A DNA stretch of 17,345 bases. Origin: DATAXV01 sp036272915 (GTDB taxonomy: Bacteria; Chloroflexota; Dormibacteria; Dormibacterales; Dormibacteraceae). The notes beneath the pieces were generated by a model that was not told the DNA's origin, did no database searches, and worked only from the letters and a program-made list of their open reading frames with translations. Positions 13,839 to 17,345 of this stretch are shown here, in pieces. The translations under genes were made by a program, and so were the position numbers. The first letter of the stretch is position 1. Each line of letters starts with the position of its first letter. The DNA lies in contig DATAXV010000136.1 of the NCBI GenBank assembly GCA_036272915.1, positions 1 through 17,345 of the forward strand, read 5' to 3'.

Positions 13839-14503
13839 GCGGCGTCATGGAACCGACCGTCCACCCCAACGTCAGACTCGGCGAGGGAGTGGTCCTTCAG
13901 CCGGGCGTCATCGTCGGCCTGCCGCCTCGGGGCCATGAGCCCGGCGAGCTGGAGACGGTCATCGGCGCCGGCTGCGTGCTCCGCGCCTACACCGTCATCT
14001 ACGCGGGAACCGTGCTCGGCGCCGACTGCAGCACCGGCCACGGGGCGATGATCCGCGAGGACAACATCCTCGGCGACGGCTGCAGCGTCGGCACGCACGC
14101 CGTGCTCGAGCCCGGCAACCGGATCGGCAACCGCTGCCGCATCCACTCCCACTGCTTCATGGAGCAGGTGACGCTGGGCGACCGGGTCTTCCTCGGGCCG
14201 GGCGTGGTCTTCACCGACGACCCCCATCCGATGTGCCCGCGCTACCTCGAATGCGTGCGCGGCGCGACCATCGAGGACGACGTCAGCGTCGGCGGCGGCG
14301 TGGTCGTGCTTCCCGGCGTCCGGATCGGCGCCCGCTCCCTGATCGGAGCCGGCAGCGTGGTCACCAGGAACGTGGAGCCCGACGTCGTCGCCGCCGGCAA
14401 CCCGGCGCGCAGGCGTCGCGCGGTGTCGGAGCTGACCTGCTTCACCGGCTTCTACGAGCGGCCCTACGTGTGGCGCGAGGCCACCTCCGACGCGGGCCAG
14501 TGA
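13835..14503 (+). CDS. Left-handed beta-helix (hexapeptide-repeat) acyltransferase
   Basis: This 222-residue protein is made largely of imperfect hexapeptide repeats, such as PNVRLGEGVVLQPGVIVG, TVLGADCSTGHGAMI, NILGDGCSVGTHAVLEPG, NRIGNRCRIHSH and VSVGGGVVVLPGVRIGARS. They fold into the triangular prism of acetyl- or acyl-CoA dependent transferases that act as trimers. The loop VVFTDDPHPMCPRYLE and the closing VVTRNVEPDVVAAGNPARRRR are typical of the WbbJ/NeuD/WlbB-like sugar O- or N-acetyltransferases used in surface-polysaccharide synthesis. The ATG at 13835 overlaps the preceding stop; ATG at 13847 is an alternative. The acceptor cannot be read. A candidate catalytic His is in STGHGAM or RIHSHCF. 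Gamma-carbonic-anhydrase-like relatives are less likely because their three-His zinc pattern is not evident. Confidence 0.85.
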   Translation: MSGVMEPTVHPNVRLGEGVVLQPGVIVGLPPRGHEPGELETVIGAGCVLRAYTVIYAGTVLGADCSTGHGAMIREDNILGDGCSVGTHAVLEPGNRIGNRCRIHSHCFMEQVTLGDRVFLGPGVVFTDDPHPMCPRYLECVRGATIEDDVSVGGGVVVLPGVRIGARSLIGAGSVVTRNVEPDVVAAGNPARRRRAVSELTCFTGFYERPYVWREATSDAGQ

Positions 14504-14544
14504 GCGGCCGGTCCTGACCATGTGCGGATGCTCGAGAGCGGACC

Positions 14545-15678
14545 GTGAGCGTTGACGCCACCCGCTGGCGGTGGATCCGGGCGCTCCTGATCCCGCTGAT
14601 CATCGGCGCCTGGCTCGGCGTGATCGTCCTCCTCTTCTGGCTGGTCAGCCACGTCACCACCGCGGTGCTGATGCTGGTCCTGGCCGCCATCATCGCCTAC
14701 GCGATCCGGCCCGTGGTCAACCTCTTCACCCGCTGGCTCCCCAACAGCCTGTCCATCGCCGGCGCCTACCTGGTCGCCTTCGCCCTGATCCTGGTCTTTC
14801 TCAGCTTCATCGTCGTCACCGCCGCCGAACAGGTGGCCCGGCTGGTCGTCCACGCGCCCGGCTACATCAAGGAGGCGGAGCGCCTGGAGCCGCAGGTGAT
14901 CGCGCTCCTCCATCCGCTCGGCGTCAACCAGATCCGGATCGAGGACGTGCGCAACGCCCTGATCGCCGCCGTCCAGAAGACCGGCGGCCAGGTCGCCAGC
15001 GGCACCTTCGACGTCCTCCAGGCGGTGGGCGGGGCGGTGGTCGACGCCATCCTGGTCCTGATCCTCAGCATCTACCTGACCGCCAACGGCCCCGCCATCG
15101 GCGCCTGGGTGAGGAGCCACGCCAGCGTCGGATCGGCCTTCCGGGCGGCGCCCTTCGTCAGCATGGTCAACCAGGTGGTCGGTGGCTACGTGCGCGGGAC
15201 GCTGGCCATGGCCACGCTGGTCGGGGCGCTGGTCGCCGTCGGCATGTACGCGATCCAGGTCCCCTACGCCCTGCTCCTGGGCGTCATCGCCTTCTTCATG
15301 GAGTTCGTCCCCGTCCTCGGCGTGATGATCTCGGGCGGCATCTGCATCGCCATCTCGCTGACCGACCCGCCCTGGTGGCGGGCGCTGATCGTCCTCGCCT
15401 ACTTCGTCGTCGTCCACATCATCGAGGGCGACTTCGTCGGCCCCCGGATCATGGGCCGGGCGGTCGGCATCCACCCCGCCGTCGCCCTCGTCGCGCTGGT
15501 CGCCGGGACCGAGCTCTTCGGCATCTGGGGCGCGCTCTTCGGCGCACCCATCGCCGGCCTCATCCAGGGCCTGGTCATCGCCGTCTGGCAGCAGCTGCGG
15601 CCCGCTCCCGTCCTGGTTCCGGCGACCGCCGCCGACGTCGAGGAGGAGCGCGAGGCCCGGCCCGAGAAGGTCCCCTGA
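14545..15678 (+). CDS. AI-2E-family membrane transporter
   Basis: This is a 377-residue polytopic membrane protein of the AI-2E (PerM/TqsA-like) family. Hydrophobic helices occur at about 11-35, 36-53, 69-92, 161-180, 208-236, 241-274, 278-293 and 310-349. The family hallmark GPRIMGRAVGIHPAVALVAL (299-318), followed by GTELFGIWGALFGAPIAGLI, is intact. Family members include a proposed autoinducer-2 exporter and Na+/H+ antiporters; a general permease role is the safest statement. The soluble region around 100-155 (HAPGYIKEAERLEPQ onward) is the usual extracytoplasmic part. The start is a GTG at 14545 after a weak purine-rich stretch; the ATG at 14528 runs into a stop in another frame. The C-terminal tail is acidic and charged. 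It follows the acyltransferase by 41 bases and precedes the amidohydrolase by 48. Confidence 0.9.
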   Translation: MSVDATRWRWIRALLIPLIIGAWLGVIVLLFWLVSHVTTAVLMLVLAAIIAYAIRPVVNLFTRWLPNSLSIAGAYLVAFALILVFLSFIVVTAAEQVARLVVHAPGYIKEAERLEPQVIALLHPLGVNQIRIEDVRNALIAAVQKTGGQVASGTFDVLQAVGGAVVDAILVLILSIYLTANGPAIGAWVRSHASVGSAFRAAPFVSMVNQVVGGYVRGTLAMATLVGALVAVGMYAIQVPYALLLGVIAFFMEFVPVLGVMISGGICIAISLTDPPWWRALIVLAYFVVVHIIEGDFVGPRIMGRAVGIHPAVALVALVAGTELFGIWGALFGAPIAGLIQGLVIAVWQQLRPAPVLVPATAADVEEEREARPEKVP

Positions 15679-15681
15679 CCT

Positions 15682-15700
15682 CGCCGCCCGGAGGGCGGCG
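15682..15700 (+). promoter_or_regulatory. Perfect 8-bp GC hairpin before the amidohydrolase gene
   Basis: CGCCGCCC (15682-15689) and GGGCGGCG (15693-15700) pair perfectly around a 3-base GGA loop. ACCT (15678-15681) and AGGT (15706-15709) could add an outer stem across an AAAA bulge. The AAAA, not a U run, follows it on the + strand, so it is not a standard intrinsic terminator. It lies between the AI-2E stop and the ribosome-binding site (AGGAG, 15717-15721) and may end or pause transcription or protect mRNA ends. Confidence 0.4.
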
Positions 15701-15726
15701 AAAAGAGGTTGGAGAGAGGAGAGAAC

Positions 15727-17345
15727 ATGAGCGATTCGACGGTCGACGTCCTCATTCGCGGCGGCCGTGTGGTCGACGGCACCGGCAACCCCTGGCGTCA
15801 TGCCGACGTCGTCATCTCCGGCGACCGCATCGGCGACGTGGCACCGCCCGGAAGCGTCCCCGAGGCGTCCGCCGCCGAGGTCGTCGACGCCGCCGGGCTG
15901 GTCGTCTGCCCCGGCTTCATCGACATCCTCAGCCACTCGATCGTGCCGCTGATGATCGACCCCCGCTGCCTCTCCAAGGTGACCCAGGGGGTGACCACGG
16001 AGATCATGGGCGAGGGCACGACGCCGGCCCCGGTCGGCGGGCCGGTGACCGACCCGCTGCCCACCTCCCGCCTCACCCGCAACATCCCCGAGTGGCGCGA
16101 GCGGGCCAGGGGCTGGAAGCGCTTCGGCGACTGGCTGGCGGCGATGGAGGAGCACGGGACCACCCCCAACATCGCCTCCTTCCTGGGCGGCGGAACCCTT
16201 CGCCAGCTGGTCAAGGGGATGGAGATGGGCGAGGCGACCGTCGCCGAGATGGGCCGCATGCGCGAGATCATGGCCGAGGCCATGGACGACGGCGCCGTCG
16301 GCGTCTCCTGCGCCCTCATCTATCCACCCGAGAGCTACGTCAGCACCCGCGAGCTGATCGAGGTGGCGAAGGTGGTCGCCGGGCGGGGTGGCATCTACAT
16401 CACCCACATCCGCTCCGAGTCGAGCCACCTCCTCGAGGGCATCGAGGAGGCGATCCAGGTCGGTCACGAGGCCGGGCTGCCGGTGGAGATCTACCACCTC
16501 AAGGCCTCCGGCCAGCCCAACTGGCCGCTGATGGCACAGGCGATCGAGCGGATCCAGTCCGCGCGCGACGACGGCCAGGACGTCGCCGCCGACGTCTACC
16601 CGTACACCGCCAGCGGCACCGGGCTCACGTCGGTGCTGCCGCCCTGGGTGGCGGCCGGCGGCGCCCTCTACGACAACCTCGGCGACGCCGCCGTCAGGGC
16701 TCGCATCCGCGACGAGGTCCTGGGCGGGCGCGGCAACTGGGACCAGACCGCCGACCCGCGACGGCCGGAGAGCATCATGCCGGTCGGCCTCCAGCTGCCC
16801 GAGCACCGCGCCTTCAACGGCAGGCGCCTGGCGGAGATCGCCACCGAGCGTGACCAGGACTGGCTCGACACGGCCATGGACCTGCTCCAGGCGGAGCGGC
16901 ATCGGATCGACACGATCTACTTCACGATGAGCGAGGACAACCTGGTCGAGGAGATCCGCCAGCCCTGGGTCAGCTTCGGCACCGACGCCGGCGGCATGGA
17001 CCCGGAGTGGGCGGCGTCACTGGGGCCGATGCACCCCCGGGCCTACGGCACCTACCCGCGGATCCTGGGCACCTACGTCCGGGAGCGGCGGGCCCTCGGC
17101 CTCGAGGAGGCGGTCCGGAAGATGAGCTCGGCCGTGGCCGCCCGCATGGGCTGGTCCGACCGCGGCCTGCTCCGGGCCGGCTGCCACGCCGACGTGGTCG
17201 CCTTCGACCCCCTGACCATCGCCGACCACGCCACCTTCGAGGAGCCCCACCAGCTCTCGACCGGTGTCCGCGACGTCTGGATCAACGGCCGCCGGGTGCT
17301 CGAGGAGGGCCGCCACACCGGCGCCACTCCCGGCCGCGTCCTCCG
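15727..17345 (+). CDS. D-aminoacylase-like amidohydrolase with altered metal site (3' end outside window)
   Basis: The frame is open from the ATG at 15727, which follows AGGAG by 5 bases, to the window edge: 539 residues without a stop. Architecture is that of N-acyl-D-amino-acid deacylases in the amidohydrolase superfamily. An N-terminal beta-domain (VDVLIRGGRVVDGTG, 6-20) leads into the TIM barrel, with GVTTEIMGE (88-96), YITHIRSES (224-232, H227), EIYHLKASG (254-262, H257) and SFGTDAGG (416-423, D420). The closing beta-domain has ADVVAFDPLTI and WINGRRVLEEG. These enzymes hydrolyse N-acyl-D-amino acids, or dipeptides, with one or two zinc ions. The usual HxH after PGFID reads LSH here (L68, H70), and the Cys ligand of D-aminoacylases near the GVTT loop is absent. 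The activity may therefore differ. The C-terminus is nearly complete, since relatives are about 540-580 residues. Confidence 0.85.
   Translation, partial: MSDSTVDVLIRGGRVVDGTGNPWRHADVVISGDRIGDVAPPGSVPEASAAEVVDAAGLVVCPGFIDILSHSIVPLMIDPRCLSKVTQGVTTEIMGEGTTPAPVGGPVTDPLPTSRLTRNIPEWRERARGWKRFGDWLAAMEEHGTTPNIASFLGGGTLRQLVKGMEMGEATVAEMGRMREIMAEAMDDGAVGVSCALIYPPESYVSTRELIEVAKVVAGRGGIYITHIRSESSHLLEGIEEAIQVGHEAGLPVEIYHLKASGQPNWPLMAQAIERIQSARDDGQDVAADVYPYTASGTGLTSVLPPWVAAGGALYDNLGDAAVRARIRDEVLGGRGNWDQTADPRRPESIMPVGLQLPEHRAFNGRRLAEIATERDQDWLDTAMDLLQAERHRIDTIYFTMSEDNLVEEIRQPWVSFGTDAGGMDPEWAASLGPMHPRAYGTYPRILGTYVRERRALGLEEAVRKMSSAVAARMGWSDRGLLRAGCHADVVAFDPLTIADHATFEEPHQLSTGVRDVWINGRRVLEEGRHTGATPGRVL

Noticed and set aside
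14509..14545. CGGTCC / GGACCG inverted repeat reaching the GTG start of the AI-2E gene, as a start-codon-hiding switch
   Set aside because: Only a 6-bp stem with a 25-base loop and no alternative structure that would make a switch.
14464..16902. 812-codon minus-strand open frame antisense to the AI-2E and amidohydrolase genes
   Set aside because: It spans two well-supported sense genes and their gap and consists of Asp/Gly/His-rich low-complexity sequence, a typical high-GC shadow frame.
1..17345. tRNA or rRNA genes, CRISPR arrays, insertion sequences, phage or defence genes
   Set aside because: I looked for cloverleaf-like and rRNA-like segments, regularly spaced repeats, transposase motifs and terminal inverted repeats and saw none. 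The truncated permease and broken region have no visible mobile element beside them.

Overview
The window is 17.3 kb of high-GC bacterial DNA. It is densely coded, with many 4-base ATGA/GTGA gene overlaps, several GTG starts and few recognisable terminators. This style fits an Actinomycetota, Chloroflexota or Candidatus Dormibacterota-like soil bacterium, but no phylogenetic marker is present and the assignment is only an inference. I see no tRNA, rRNA, CRISPR array, transposase or prophage gene.

Left block (1-2124, + strand): the 3' end of a glycoside hydrolase family 4 (GH4) gene, then two overlapping ribokinase/PfkB-fold genes. The first has lost both signature motifs of the family and may be catalytically dead. 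The second is canonical. Tail-to-tail with them, on the minus strand, is the C-terminal remnant of a MalG-type sugar ABC permease (2132 to about 2452), evidence of a past deletion or rearrangement.

Central block (2735-9951, + strand): an apparent operon with a good sigma-70-like promoter and two matching LacI-family operator-like palindromes. One lies just downstream of the -10 box and the other lies inside the first gene. The order is an LplB/YteP-like permease, a second permease, two tandem paralogous substrate-binding lipoproteins of about 550 residues with Tat-like signals, and a cytoplasmic heparinase II/III-family protein. No ABC ATPase gene is present, so a shared ATPase encoded elsewhere is likely. 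Taken with the GH4 gene (compare Bacillus lplABCD, whose LplD is a GH4 alpha-galacturonidase) and the PfkB kinase, the most economical reading is a locus for uptake and intracellular breakdown of an oligosaccharide, probably uronic-acid-containing. The substrate itself is inferred.

Right block (9952-17345): about 0.8 kb of apparently broken coding sequence, a DMT/EamA exporter that may be translated from a leaderless mRNA, a convergent aldehyde dehydrogenase, and a divergent run comprising a small charged ORF, a four-helix membrane protein, a hexapeptide-repeat acyltransferase, an AI-2E-family membrane protein and a D-aminoacylase-like amidohydrolase cut by the window edge. The amidohydrolase lacks two of the usual metal-ligand residues. 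This block looks like general metabolism rather than part of the sugar locus, although the aldehyde dehydrogenase could serve oxidative sugar-acid catabolism.
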